The notes beneath the pieces were generated by a model. That model did not search any database, was not told where the DNA came from, and saw nothing but the letters and a program-made list of their open reading frames with translations. Source: CBDFKK01 sp965248815 (lineage in GTDB: Bacteria; Pseudomonadota; Alphaproteobacteria; SMXP01). Taken from it: a stretch of 64,000 nucleotides of DNA. The stretch covers positions 1,674,001-1,738,000 of the forward strand of contig CBDFKK010000008.1 of NCBI GenBank assembly GCA_965248815.1, given 5' to 3'. Both the position numbers and the translations under genes were made by a program. Below are positions 17,111 to 26,183 of this stretch, in pieces; positions within the stretch are counted from its first letter, which is position 1; every line of letters starts with the position of its first letter.

Positions 17111-17393
17111 TGCACATACTCCTAACTCTTTACCAATCTCGCCGCGCGTGCCGCCTCGAGTGTTAAAGACAATGCGCGCCAGCCACGGGAAACTACGCGC
17201 CTGCCGGTTAAAAGTGTGTTAAAATTTGAATATAAATTGAAAACTTTTAAGTATTAGCGTTAATTGGTTAAGTATAAAAATTTAATAAAATCAATATTAA
17301 ATTTTACCCAATCGCTTTTTACTGCTCATGCCGCCCCATGTGAACTGGCAACTTCGCGTAGTTGATAGTCGATTTAAGCGGAGATTTGCCGAC
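17111..17393. promoter_or_regulatory. AT-rich region upstream of the Flp pilin gene
   Basis: About 280 bases between the pilin start and the RND stop. Positions 17215-17310 are strikingly A/T-rich compared with the flanks and contain several TATAAT-like and TTAATT-like words. This is typical of a strong or silenced promoter for a surface gene. No ORF of note was seen. Confidence 0.45.
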
Positions 17394-20300
17394 TTACTCT
17401 GCCGGAACTTCGTAGCCGGGCGGTACTCCCACGGGCTGTTCTGTTCTTGCGCGACGCCGGCGCCCGTCTTTCAACATGAGCGCGCATGGTGTCACGAAAA
17501 GAGTCAGGACTGAGGAAAAGATCAGTCCGAAAATAATGGTCACAGCAAGTTGCTGCCATAGCAAAAGCTCTGGCGCATCAAATGTGATGGAACGGGCAAA
17601 AAAATCAATCGAGACAATCATTGCCATCGGCAGAAGGCCCAGGGCCGTTGTTGTCGTCGTCAGAAATACGGGCCGGAGCCGTTGTGCGCCAGTCTGAATC
17701 ACCGCGTCAAATGTCGTTGGCGCGGTTTGTTTTAAGCGGTCATATGTATCGATCAAAACAATATTATTGTTGACTACAATGCCTGCCAGCGCAATGAGCC
17801 CGATCCCGGACATGACCAACACAAACGGCTGACCAGTAATGGTGTAACCCAGCAAGACGCCGATGGTTGATAAAATCACAGAGTTCAAGATCAAGAGCAC
17901 GCTGTAGAAGCTGTTAAATTGAATTAGCAAGATGGCCGCCATCAAAAACAACGCGAGCGCAAAGGCGAACAAAAGAAATGCACTGCTCTCTCCTTGCTCT
18001 TCTTGTTCGCCGCCAATTTTGAGGCGGATGCGCGGGTCCAGCGGATTTTCTTTGAGCCACGCCTGAAGCGCAACAACTAAACTGTTGGGCAAGTTCCCGG
18101 GCTCTACGCTAGATTCAATTTTGAGGACGCGCCGCCTATCAAAGCGCAGCAGTTCGGTTTCTTGCTGTACGGCAACCCGCCGCACAAAATTGCTAATCGG
18201 AACAAGCCCTTTATTGGTTTCGATACGGAGCTCATCAAGCTGGCTAATCGAGCGATAGGTCTCCGGATAACGTAAAAGAATATCGATTTCGTCGTCGCTA
18301 TCGTCGGGTCTGTATGTCCCAAGTTTTAGGCCATTGGTGATCATTCGAACGGCACTACCAACCGCCGTGAGATCGGCGCCAAATCTTGCCGCTTGTCCGC
18401 GGTCCACTTCGAGCCGCCACTCGATACCGGGCAATGGCCTAGAATCTTCCACACTCGCAAAGCCGCCGAGCACATCCATGCCGCGCCTAATATGTTCGAC
18501 ACCATCGAGCATGACTTGATAGTCCACGGCGGACACTTCGAGCTTGATCGGCTTTCCGCCGGTCGCTTCCCATTCATTGATGTCAAGGCGAATACCAGGT
18601 ATCCCGGCAGACGCTCTCTTGACGTCAGCAACAATCTCACCCAACGGTCGCCGCTCCCTGTAATTCTTCATGTAAAGGGTTATCTGGCCGATGACGTCAG
18701 TATTCGTCGATTGACCGTCCGACCCTGCACGAACATGCAACGCATCCATTTCTCCTAAGCCCACCTGATCGAGAATTCTCCGTTCAACTTGACGTACTAG
18801 GTCGTCTTTCTCTTCGATCGAAAGATTACCAAGGGCATGAACGACAATCGCGGCACGCCCCGTGTCGCGATTGGGATAAAGGAGCAATCCATTACCGGAG
18901 TAGTAGTAAACGACAGGCACCAAGAAAAGGAGCACAACGGTTCCAATCAGGATTTTGCCAGGTCTGCGAAGTGCATTGGAAAGCAAGATCACATAGTTGC
19001 GCGTTGCCCCGGTGAGTTTGTTGACGTCGAGTGTCTCGGTTCCGCTGATGGCGTTCATCGTTTTGCGGTCAATCTCGCCTGGTTTGCCGATCAACGAACC
19101 TACGGTTGGCACAAAAAATAGGGCCATCACCAACGAACCCATCAACACACAAATGAGCGTGACCGGCAAATAGGCCAGAGCCTGTCCAAGCGTCCCAGGC
19201 CAAAACAGGAGCGGTACGAATGCGGCAATCGTCGTCCCTGTCGAACAAATAATCGGCCAGGCCATTCGTTGCGCAGCAAGGACATAGGCTTGGCGCCGGT
19301 CCAATCCTTCCGCCATCTTTCGATCGGCGTACTCGGTCACCACGATGGCGCCATCGACCAAAATGCCAACCGCAATTATGAGCCCAAACATCACGACAAT
19401 GCTGATGGTGATACCGAGCCAATATAAAGCCAAGATTCCCATCAGGAATGAACCGGGGATGGCAACTCCGACAAGCAGGCCGGAACGTACGCCGAGCGCG
19501 GCAATGACCAGAGCCATAACCAGAAACACGGCGAGCAAGACATTGTTTTGCAAAGTTGTGAACTGGTTAAGAACATTGCGCGAGACGTCAAGCACGACCG
19601 TAGACTCAAGGCCGTCAGGCCAACGACCCGACGCGCTATCTAAGACGCGCCGCACGGCCTGCGTTGTTTTTATAATGTTGGCGCCATTTCTTTTCTTGAT
19701 TTCGAGAGCCAGCGCGCGTTTGCCGTTGACCCGCACAATCGAGTCGGGATCTTTGAATGTGCGCCGAATGTCGGCAATATCCCTAACGCGCACGACTGCG
19801 TTTCCGCTGACCTTAACGGGCATATTTAGGACATCATCGGCCGATTCAAAGAGACCTGGAACGCTCACGGAAAAGCTGCCTTGGCCTGTATCAATTCGGC
19901 CCGCCGCCACCAAGCGATTCGCGCGCGAAACCACACGGGCTAAATCATCCGTATTCAGACGATAACTTTCAGCACGTGCGGGATCGACTATGAGCTCAAG
20001 TGTTTCTTCGCGCGCGCCGACAAGATCGGACGCCAGAACGCCGGGCACCTTTGCCACTTCGTCGCGAAGATTTCGCGAATGTTGCAGCAGCGTTCGCTCG
20101 GCGAGATCGCCGGCGAGTGTAATAATCATGACCGCGTATACTGAGATGTTCACTTCTTCGACGATCGGCTCTTCCATCTCGAGCGGCATTTCGGGCCGAG
20201 CCATATCGATCTTTTGCCGGACTTCGCGGACGGCGATATCAGAATTCGTGCTGGGATCGAATTCTAAGATCAGGCTGGCGCCCCCTTGGAACGAGCGCGC

Positions 20301-20546
20301 TTCAATTCTTTCGAGGCCTTCGAGGTCGGCGAACTGCTCCTCCAAAGGGCGCACCAGCAGCCGCTCGCTGTCAAACGGCGATACTCCTTCTAACGCGACG
20401 CTGACCGAGGCAATCGGGCTCGCAAGCTCGGGATCAGATTCTTTGGGAATATCCAGATAGGCGATGCTTCCCGCGGTGAGGACAAATACGAGAGCGCTAA
20501 TGACCGTGCGGGTCCGTCCAATGATCGCTGCGAGCATTTTGGCCAT
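17394..20546 (-). CDS. RND efflux permease (copy A of a duplicated pair)
   Basis: 1050 residues from the ATG at 20546. An in-frame extension to 20762 exists, but the start at 20546 aligns residue for residue with the N-terminus of the related permease at 22966-26106. The protein has the RND layout: helix 1, periplasmic domain, six helices, a second periplasmic domain and six helices. The helix 4 region has GILVDGAIVVTEYADRKM with a single Asp where HAE1 pumps have two, and the second half has IGLIALAGIVVNNNIVLIDT. Roughly half of the residues are identical to the 22966 gene over their length. A membrane-fusion gene lies upstream on the same strand, separated by 292 bases containing a perfect palindrome. 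Confidence 0.88.
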   Translation of the reverse strand: MAKMLAAIIGRTRTVISALVFVLTAGSIAYLDIPKESDPELASPIASVSVALEGVSPFDSERLLVRPLEEQFADLEGLERIEARSFQGGASLILEFDPSTNSDIAVREVRQKIDMARPEMPLEMEEPIVEEVNISVYAVMIITLAGDLAERTLLQHSRNLRDEVAKVPGVLASDLVGAREETLELIVDPARAESYRLNTDDLARVVSRANRLVAAGRIDTGQGSFSVSVPGLFESADDVLNMPVKVSGNAVVRVRDIADIRRTFKDPDSIVRVNGKRALALEIKKRNGANIIKTTQAVRRVLDSASGRWPDGLESTVVLDVSRNVLNQFTTLQNNVLLAVFLVMALVIAALGVRSGLLVGVAIPGSFLMGILALYWLGITISIVVMFGLIIAVGILVDGAIVVTEYADRKMAEGLDRRQAYVLAAQRMAWPIICSTGTTIAAFVPLLFWPGTLGQALAYLPVTLICVLMGSLVMALFFVPTVGSLIGKPGEIDRKTMNAISGTETLDVNKLTGATRNYVILLSNALRRPGKILIGTVVLLFLVPVVYYYSGNGLLLYPNRDTGRAAIVVHALGNLSIEEKDDLVRQVERRILDQVGLGEMDALHVRAGSDGQSTNTDVIGQITLYMKNYRERRPLGEIVADVKRASAGIPGIRLDINEWEATGGKPIKLEVSAVDYQVMLDGVEHIRRGMDVLGGFASVEDSRPLPGIEWRLEVDRGQAARFGADLTAVGSAVRMITNGLKLGTYRPDDSDDEIDILLRYPETYRSISQLDELRIETNKGLVPISNFVRRVAVQQETELLRFDRRRVLKIESSVEPGNLPNSLVVALQAWLKENPLDPRIRLKIGGEQEEQGESSAFLLFAFALALFLMAAILLIQFNSFYSVLLILNSVILSTIGVLLGYTITGQPFVLVMSGIGLIALAGIVVNNNIVLIDTYDRLKQTAPTTFDAVIQTGAQRLRPVFLTTTTTALGLLPMAMIVSIDFFARSITFDAPELLLWQQLAVTIIFGLIFSSVLTLFVTPCALMLKDGRRRRARTEQPVGVPPGYEVPAE

Positions 20547-20838
20547 CGGCTCGGCTGGCCTTTTCAAAGGTGTGCGCACTAGGCGCGAATGAGGATGACC
20601 CATACTGCCTGATCGCGGCGAATCGTGCGCTCTCAAATGGACTAACCGGTCGCGCTGAGGTTGCTTTGGAGGGCGCCAGTCTTGTGTATCAGCCTGAGAC
20701 GCATTGGAATAAAAAGCGTTATTTTTCACACATCTTACGACTGCTAAGATATATCTTAGCATTGATTAGATAGTACCAGATATGTTACTGATGTGATGTC
20801 CGAGCCTAGGGGGAATTCACCAGCGCCAGGCGACGCAT
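20547..20838. promoter_or_regulatory. Gap between the adaptor gene and RND permease copy A
   Basis: 292 bases separate the stop of the fusion-protein gene from the start of RND copy A. That is long for an operon, and the gap holds an 18-bp perfect palindrome at 20743-20760, so RND A may have its own regulated promoter. No other gene is supported here. Confidence 0.5.
20743..20760. promoter_or_regulatory. 18-bp perfect palindrome, operator candidate
   Basis: GCTAAGATATATCTTAGC equals its own reverse complement. Its length, central A/T and position before RND copy A fit a site for a dimeric repressor. It differs from the TGAC...GTCA element beside the tetR gene, so a different regulator may bind it. 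Confidence 0.55.
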
Positions 20839-22035
20839 CTAACCTTCAAAATCGATAAAAACAGGTTCAACCAGTTCGTTCTCGGCGACAAAATCTTGCC
20901 CAACGGTGACCAAATCAACTTCGCGTGGCAATCCGCCAATCCATGTTCCATCCGGCCCCTCATCCAATATTGTAACGGGGACGAAACGAATTCGGCTTTC
21001 CACATCCACGATTTTGACGCCGATTTGGCCTGAGTCCGACAATGTTAGGACCGATGGAGAGACCAGATGGCCCAGTTTTTCGCCCGTCGGCAGGCCGATC
21101 GTGGCTGTCAAACCGCCAATAATTGCGCCTTCCGGATTGGGGGCTTCCAGCTCAACTTCAAATGTCCTGGTTTCGGTGTCCGCTGTCGAAGACTTGAACG
21201 TCAAACGGGCCGGAAAGCGGCGGCCGTCAACCAAATCGATTTGCGCCGTCATACCCACCCGGACGTCGTTGATATTGCTTTCCGACACCTGGCCAATGAC
21301 CTTGATCGGATTGAGCTCAACGATACGGCCAACGGAACGACCTTGCTCGACAACGTCACCCGCCTCGACCTCTCGTTCGTCCAAAACACCGTCAAAAGGC
21401 GCGCGGATCACCAGATGGTCTGCATCGAGCTGCCGGGCCACAAGCTCAGCCTGAGCCGACGCTAAATTCGATCGGGCCTCTGCCAGACGAATTCGGGTGT
21501 TGAAGCCGGTTTCCGTGAGCGATTGGGCCGCCTGAAACTCTGCCTGGCGCAATGCCATGGCGGCTTTTGCTTTATCCAATTGTTCGGTGCGCCCCTCATC
21601 GGCAATAGAGAACAAGGCTTCATTAGCGACAATGGCCGCCCCCTTTTGCTTCGTCACCTCCGTAATCGTGCCGCGAACTTGGGCTTTGACCTCTACAGCG
21701 CGATTGGGCTTTGTTTCGCCCTGCACGATGACCTGGCTCACAATCGGGGCCGCCACTAAATGAGACACGCGCGCCTGGACCAAGGGTTCCGAGCGGGCGG
21801 CCATGGCCGGACCACCGACTTGGCCGGTTTCCAAAGCCTGGCCTTGAGAGGTCGCAACTTGACCGGGCTCTATCGGGCCTGAAAATTGGCCGCTGGCCAC
21901 CCAAAGCGTCGCCAACAAGACAACACCCAGCGCGATCCCATATGACTTCGGAATCCGAGAAATTGGACTGACTCGGCCCCGGCGCTTTGGCGCCTTCGCA
22001 TTCGCTGCTCGGGTTTTGGGATCAAGATAATTCAC
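20839..22035 (-). CDS. RND membrane-fusion (periplasmic adaptor) protein
   Basis: 398 residues starting at a GTG (22035). A basic N-terminus is followed by one membrane anchor (about residues 33-49, YGIALGVVLLATLWVAS). The HlyD/AcrA-type layout follows: a lipoyl half-motif (VEVKAQVRGTITEVTKQKG), a helical hairpin (LDKAKAAMALRQAEFQAAQ), the second lipoyl half (HLVIRAPFDGVLDEREVEAG), then beta-barrel and membrane-proximal domains. Such adaptors link an RND permease to an outer-membrane channel. It is the only adaptor between two RND permeases, so it may serve both. It is divergent from tetR; the operator-like repeat at 22053-22066 is 18 bases before its start. Confidence 0.87.
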   Translation of the reverse strand: MNYLDPKTRAANAKAPKRRGRVSPISRIPKSYGIALGVVLLATLWVASGQFSGPIEPGQVATSQGQALETGQVGGPAMAARSEPLVQARVSHLVAAPIVSQVIVQGETKPNRAVEVKAQVRGTITEVTKQKGAAIVANEALFSIADEGRTEQLDKAKAAMALRQAEFQAAQSLTETGFNTRIRLAEARSNLASAQAELVARQLDADHLVIRAPFDGVLDEREVEAGDVVEQGRSVGRIVELNPIKVIGQVSESNINDVRVGMTAQIDLVDGRRFPARLTFKSSTADTETRTFEVELEAPNPEGAIIGGLTATIGLPTGEKLGHLVSPSVLTLSDSGQIGVKIVDVESRIRFVPVTILDEGPDGTWIGGLPREVDLVTVGQDFVAENELVEPVFIDFEG

Positions 22036-22052
22036 GAATTACTTTCTAATGT

Positions 22053-22066
22053 TGACTGATCGGTCA
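22053..22066. promoter_or_regulatory. TetR-type operator candidate
   Basis: TGACTGATCGGTCA is an imperfect palindrome (12 of 14 positions symmetric) of the TGACyGATCrGTCA form common for TetR repressors of RND pumps. It lies in the divergent region between the adaptor gene (start 22035) and tetR (start 22230), so one site could repress both directions. Confidence 0.6.
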
Positions 22067-22229
22067 CCTGTTACCACATATAAAGGCGCGATAGGGATTT
22101 ACAACAGATACGACCGGTGCCCCTGCGCAGATCATAGCCGTAAACCTTAAGCGCACTTTAAGCGTGAATGGCCAAGTTTAGCACCCGCCGGTTAAGAGAA
22201 ACCGCGATTTTCGGGGGTTTCGGGTAAAT

Positions 22230-22940
22230 ATGACATTAGATCTTAATACCGTTGAGACCAAGAGCGGCGCCCGGCTCAAACGCCAGGCGACCGAAGCCTC
22301 TATAATTGACGCGTTCGAAATTGTCCTGGAGCGGGAAGGTGCGCGGTCGGTCGGCGTAAATCGGGTCGTCAAAGAGGCTCGAATCGGCAAGGGCCTTCTA
22401 TATAAATATTTCGGCGGCTTGCCGGGATTGGTTCGTGCCTGGGCGCAAAGGCGGCAAATCTGGCCAGACTTTAAAAGCGTGTTGAAGAACAACGAACGTG
22501 CAGAGATCGATCCGCGTCAGGCGATGAAAGATATGCTGTTCACGTATGCCAACGCGCTGCGGGATCGCCCCGTTGCCCTTGAAATACTGGCGGAAGAATT
22601 GTTGAGTCCATCAGTGCTGACGGACGCGTTCGCACAGGCGAGACTCGACTTCGGCAAAGATCAAATGGATGTGTTTCAATCCGTGCGCGGACTTGAGGAT
22701 CCGACCAATCGGTCGCTCATGGTCGTACTGTCCGCGGCGGCGACCTATTTAGCAATGAGGTCGCGAGCGGCACCTGATTACATGGGCATCCATCTTGATA
22801 CGGACGAAGGATGGGAAGAAATAACTTCCTCGATAGATAAAATTATTGAAATTGCCGGACAAAATGACCCGGTCATTGCAAATGAAAATAAGGCTGACGC
22901 GCCTCTTCCGAACTTAAGCATCGCTAAGGAACCGCGTTGA
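22230..22940 (+). CDS. TetR-family transcriptional regulator
   Basis: 236 residues. The N-terminal TetR DNA-binding domain is clear: ATEASIIDAFEIVLEREG, GVNRVVKEARIGKGLLYKYF as the helix-turn-helix and GLPGLVRAWAQ. The C-terminal ligand and dimer domain is helical and not recognised; a low-complexity tail follows. It sits between divergent pump operons, 25 bases before RND copy B. The usual role would be repression of the adjacent pump genes, relieved by a pump substrate. The operator candidate at 22053-22066 supports this, but binding is inferred. Confidence 0.87.
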   Translation: MTLDLNTVETKSGARLKRQATEASIIDAFEIVLEREGARSVGVNRVVKEARIGKGLLYKYFGGLPGLVRAWAQRRQIWPDFKSVLKNNERAEIDPRQAMKDMLFTYANALRDRPVALEILAEELLSPSVLTDAFAQARLDFGKDQMDVFQSVRGLEDPTNRSLMVVLSAAATYLAMRSRAAPDYMGIHLDTDEGWEEITSSIDKIIEIAGQNDPVIANENKADAPLPNLSIAKEPR

Positions 22941-22965
22941 TAAAATTGAGCGGTAATTCATAACT

Positions 22966-25900
22966 ATGAACAACGCACTTGAGGTCATTATTACGCGTTC
23001 ACGTACAGTGTTGAGCACACTCGTGTTCTTATTCGTTGCGGGTACGATCGCCTATATCGAAATACCAAAAGAGGCCGAGCCCGAATTCGAGATGCCTTTC
23101 GTCTTCGTCAACGTTGCGCTGGAAGGCGTATCGCCGGTAGACGCTGAGCGCCTTCTCGTTCGGCCTCTCGAAGAGCAATTCAAAAACCTAGAAGGCGTCA
23201 AGACGACGACGGCCAAGGCCTTTCAGGGGGGCGCAAGCGTTTCCCTCGAATTCGATGCAGGGTTCAACACCGACTATGCAGTCCAGGAAGTTCGTACCAA
23301 AGTTGATATGGCCCGTCCCGAAATGCCTACCGACATGGAAGAACCGCGCGTTAACGAACTCGATATGTCTCACTTCCCCATGATGGTGGTGACATTGTCA
23401 GGTGATCTGCCTGAGCGCAGCTTGCTGCAACACGCACGCTTACTTCGCGATGAAGTCAAAATTGTTCAGGGCGTCCTCGACGCAACAATTACGGGGATAC
23501 GCGAAGAAGTCGTCGAAATCATTATTGATCCGACACGCGCTCAAAGTTACAGGCTTAACAGCGACGACCTTTTCCAAGTTTTTTCCCGCGCCAATCGACT
23601 AGTCGCCGCAGGCAAGCTAGATACAGGCCAAGGCAGCTTTGCCGTTACCGTGCCGGGACTTTTTGAAACCGGCGAAGATATTTTGAACATGCCGGTCAAA
23701 GTGAGCGGCAACGCCGTCGTACGCGTCAAAGATGTTGCCGACATCAGACGCACGTTCAAAGATGCCGACGCTTTTGTGCGTGTGAATGGGGAACGCGCCG
23801 TGGCCGTCGAGATTGTCAAGCGCCGCGGTCAAAACATGATCATCACTTCAGAGTCGGTCCGGCGCATCGTTGATCGCGCGCGAACCACGTGGCCCGCAAA
23901 CCTCGCGGCCAATATCACTCAAGATCAGTCGACCCAAGTCGATGAACAAGTCGGGACACTGCAGAACAGTGTGCTGCTTGCCATTTTTCTTGTCATGGCA
24001 GCGGTCATTGCAGCGTTGGGACTGCGGGCTGGATTCCTCGTAGGCGTATCCATACCTGGCTCATTTCTACTTGGCATTCTGTTCATTTTTGTCATGGGAA
24101 TGACGGTCAATAGCATGGTGATGTTCGGCCTCATTCTTTCCGTCGGCATTCTCGTCGATGGCGCGATTGTCGTGACCGAATACGCTGATCGCAAAATGAA
24201 TGAAGGGCTGGATCGGCGAGACGCTTACGTCATGGCGGCGCAGCGCATGTCCTGGCCGATCATTTCGTCGACTGCGACAACGATCGCGGCTTTTGTACCA
24301 TTGCTCTTTTGGCCGGGATTCATGGGTCAATTGATGTTCTTCATGCCCGTTACGATAATTTGCGTCCTCATTGCCTCGCTCTTAATGGCGCTTGTCTTCG
24401 TTCCTAGCCTGGGCCGTCAAATCGGTAAGCCTAGTGAAGCGGACGCTCAAACGATGGCCGCCTTGAGCGGTTCCGAATCCGTTGACGTCGAACAGCTCAG
24501 AGGCGTCACAAAGACATATGTCCGTGTGCTGAGCAGAGCGCTGCGTCATCCCGGCAAAGTCGTTGCGGGTATGATTAGCTCACTTTTCGCAGTGATGATT
24601 ATTTACGGCGTCCTCATGGGAGGCATCACGTTTTTCCCCGAAATGGAAGTCGATCAAGCTGCCGTCGTCATTCACAGTCGCGGCAACTTGTCCGTCGAGG
24701 AAAAAAATGAACTCATTCAACAGGTCGAGCAGCGGTTACTCGGGCTTGAAGGGGTAAAAACTCTTTACGCCCGCACAGGCGGTGGCGGACAAGACGCCGC
24801 GCCCGACGTCATCGGCCAGATCACACTCATTTTCTTACCGTGGGACCAACGCCCCACTTCCAGTGAAATATTGAAAACAGCGCTCGCGCGCACATCAGGG
24901 CTGGCCGGCATCCATGTTGCCACAGCAAAGCAACGACATGGTTTTGGGAGCGCCAAACCGGTCGAGATCGAATTGACTTCAGCATTTTCGAGCGAGATTG
25001 CGCAGGCCACATCCCATGTCCGCCGCGGTATGAATGAAATTGGCGGATTCACGAATGTGGAGGACACGCGGCCCTTGCCGGGTATCGAATGGCGCCTTGA
25101 TGTTGATCGGGCACAGGCTGCAAGATTTGGCGCCGACTTGACATCGGTCGGCAGCGCCGTGCGCCTAATTACAAATGGTATGCGCCTCGGTACATTCCGG
25201 CCCGACGACAGCGAGGAAGAAATCGATATCATCGTGCGTTATCCGATGGATTTTCGTTCCATGACCCAGCTGGACGAATTGCGCATTGAAACCAACAAAG
25301 GCCTGGTTCCAATCAGTAACTTCGTCACCCGCGTACCAGTTCAGCAAGAAACGCAAATCGACCGTATCGATGGCCGACGGATAATGTCGATTACGTCAGA
25401 TGTTGAAGACGGTTACCTTGCCAACGACAAGGTCAGCGAATTGCGCGCCTGGCTCGCAGCCAATCCCGTCAACGAGCGGGTGCGGGTAAGTTTCAAAGGC
25501 GACGAAGCCGAACAGCGCGAGAACGGCAACTTCTTGTTGTTTGCTTTCGCATTTGGCCTCTTCCTCATGGCCGGCATTCTGCTGATTGAGTTCAACAGTT
25601 TCTACAGCGTTCTACTCATCCTAAGTTCAGTGATCTTGTCGACGATCGGTGTGCTCTTTGGCTACATGCTGTTGGGCATTCCGTTCAATGTCGTGATGTC
25701 GGGAATGGGCTTGATTGCGCTTGCGGGAATCGTGGTCAATAACAATATCGTGCTTCTCGACACCTACGAACGGCTGGTCAAGACGGCGCCGACCGCGTTC
25801 GATGCGCTTGTTCAAACGGGAGCCCAGCGCCTTCGTCCGGTATTCTTGACCACTCTAACGACCGTGCTCGGCCTCGTGCCCATGGCCAATCAAGTTTCCA

Positions 25901-26106
25901 TAGACTTCTTTTCACGAAGCATTTCGTTCGGCGCGCCGGCGATGATGTGGTGGCAGGAAATGTCTTTGACAATTATTTTTGGATTGATCTTCGCCACAAT
26001 CCTGACGCTCGTTGTGACACCATGCGCGGTTATGTTGCAGGCACGGCGTTCAGAACGGAAGCGGAATGAACCACCGCTTCCCGCCGGAGTTATTCCCGCG
26101 GAATAG
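22966..26106 (+). CDS. RND efflux permease (copy B of a duplicated pair)
   Basis: 1046 residues with the same layout as RND copy A and strong collinear similarity, for example VALEGVSPVDAERLLVRPLE, NMPVKVSGNAVVRVKDVADI and TNVEDTRPLPGIEWRLDVDR. The helix 4 motif is GILVDGAIVVTEYADRKM, as in copy A. Both differ from the HAE1 pump at 10573-13716. The start is 25 bases after tetR, so tetR and this gene form an operon. No adaptor follows, and the adaptor at 20839-22035 is transcribed away from it, so it probably borrows that adaptor. The two permeases may instead assemble together, as some RND pairs do; neither option can be shown here. Confidence 0.88.
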   Translation: MNNALEVIITRSRTVLSTLVFLFVAGTIAYIEIPKEAEPEFEMPFVFVNVALEGVSPVDAERLLVRPLEEQFKNLEGVKTTTAKAFQGGASVSLEFDAGFNTDYAVQEVRTKVDMARPEMPTDMEEPRVNELDMSHFPMMVVTLSGDLPERSLLQHARLLRDEVKIVQGVLDATITGIREEVVEIIIDPTRAQSYRLNSDDLFQVFSRANRLVAAGKLDTGQGSFAVTVPGLFETGEDILNMPVKVSGNAVVRVKDVADIRRTFKDADAFVRVNGERAVAVEIVKRRGQNMIITSESVRRIVDRARTTWPANLAANITQDQSTQVDEQVGTLQNSVLLAIFLVMAAVIAALGLRAGFLVGVSIPGSFLLGILFIFVMGMTVNSMVMFGLILSVGILVDGAIVVTEYADRKMNEGLDRRDAYVMAAQRMSWPIISSTATTIAAFVPLLFWPGFMGQLMFFMPVTIICVLIASLLMALVFVPSLGRQIGKPSEADAQTMAALSGSESVDVEQLRGVTKTYVRVLSRALRHPGKVVAGMISSLFAVMIIYGVLMGGITFFPEMEVDQAAVVIHSRGNLSVEEKNELIQQVEQRLLGLEGVKTLYARTGGGGQDAAPDVIGQITLIFLPWDQRPTSSEILKTALARTSGLAGIHVATAKQRHGFGSAKPVEIELTSAFSSEIAQATSHVRRGMNEIGGFTNVEDTRPLPGIEWRLDVDRAQAARFGADLTSVGSAVRLITNGMRLGTFRPDDSEEEIDIIVRYPMDFRSMTQLDELRIETNKGLVPISNFVTRVPVQQETQIDRIDGRRIMSITSDVEDGYLANDKVSELRAWLAANPVNERVRVSFKGDEAEQRENGNFLLFAFAFGLFLMAGILLIEFNSFYSVLLILSSVILSTIGVLFGYMLLGIPFNVVMSGMGLIALAGIVVNNNIVLLDTYERLVKTAPTAFDALVQTGAQRLRPVFLTTLTTVLGLVPMANQVSIDFFSRSISFGAPAMMWWQEMSLTIIFGLIFATILTLVVTPCAVMLQARRSERKRNEPPLPAGVIPAE

Positions 26107-26183
26107 ATAAATGAAACCCGGGATCGCGGCGGCAGTATTTTACTCCGCAGGCTCCTGGTCAGACGCTTAAGCGATGAGCAGAC

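Noticed and set aside
20547..20762. Extending RND copy A to the ATG at 20762
   Set aside because: The 72 extra residues have no similarity to the related permease, whose N-terminus aligns from 20546, and they would cover the palindrome.
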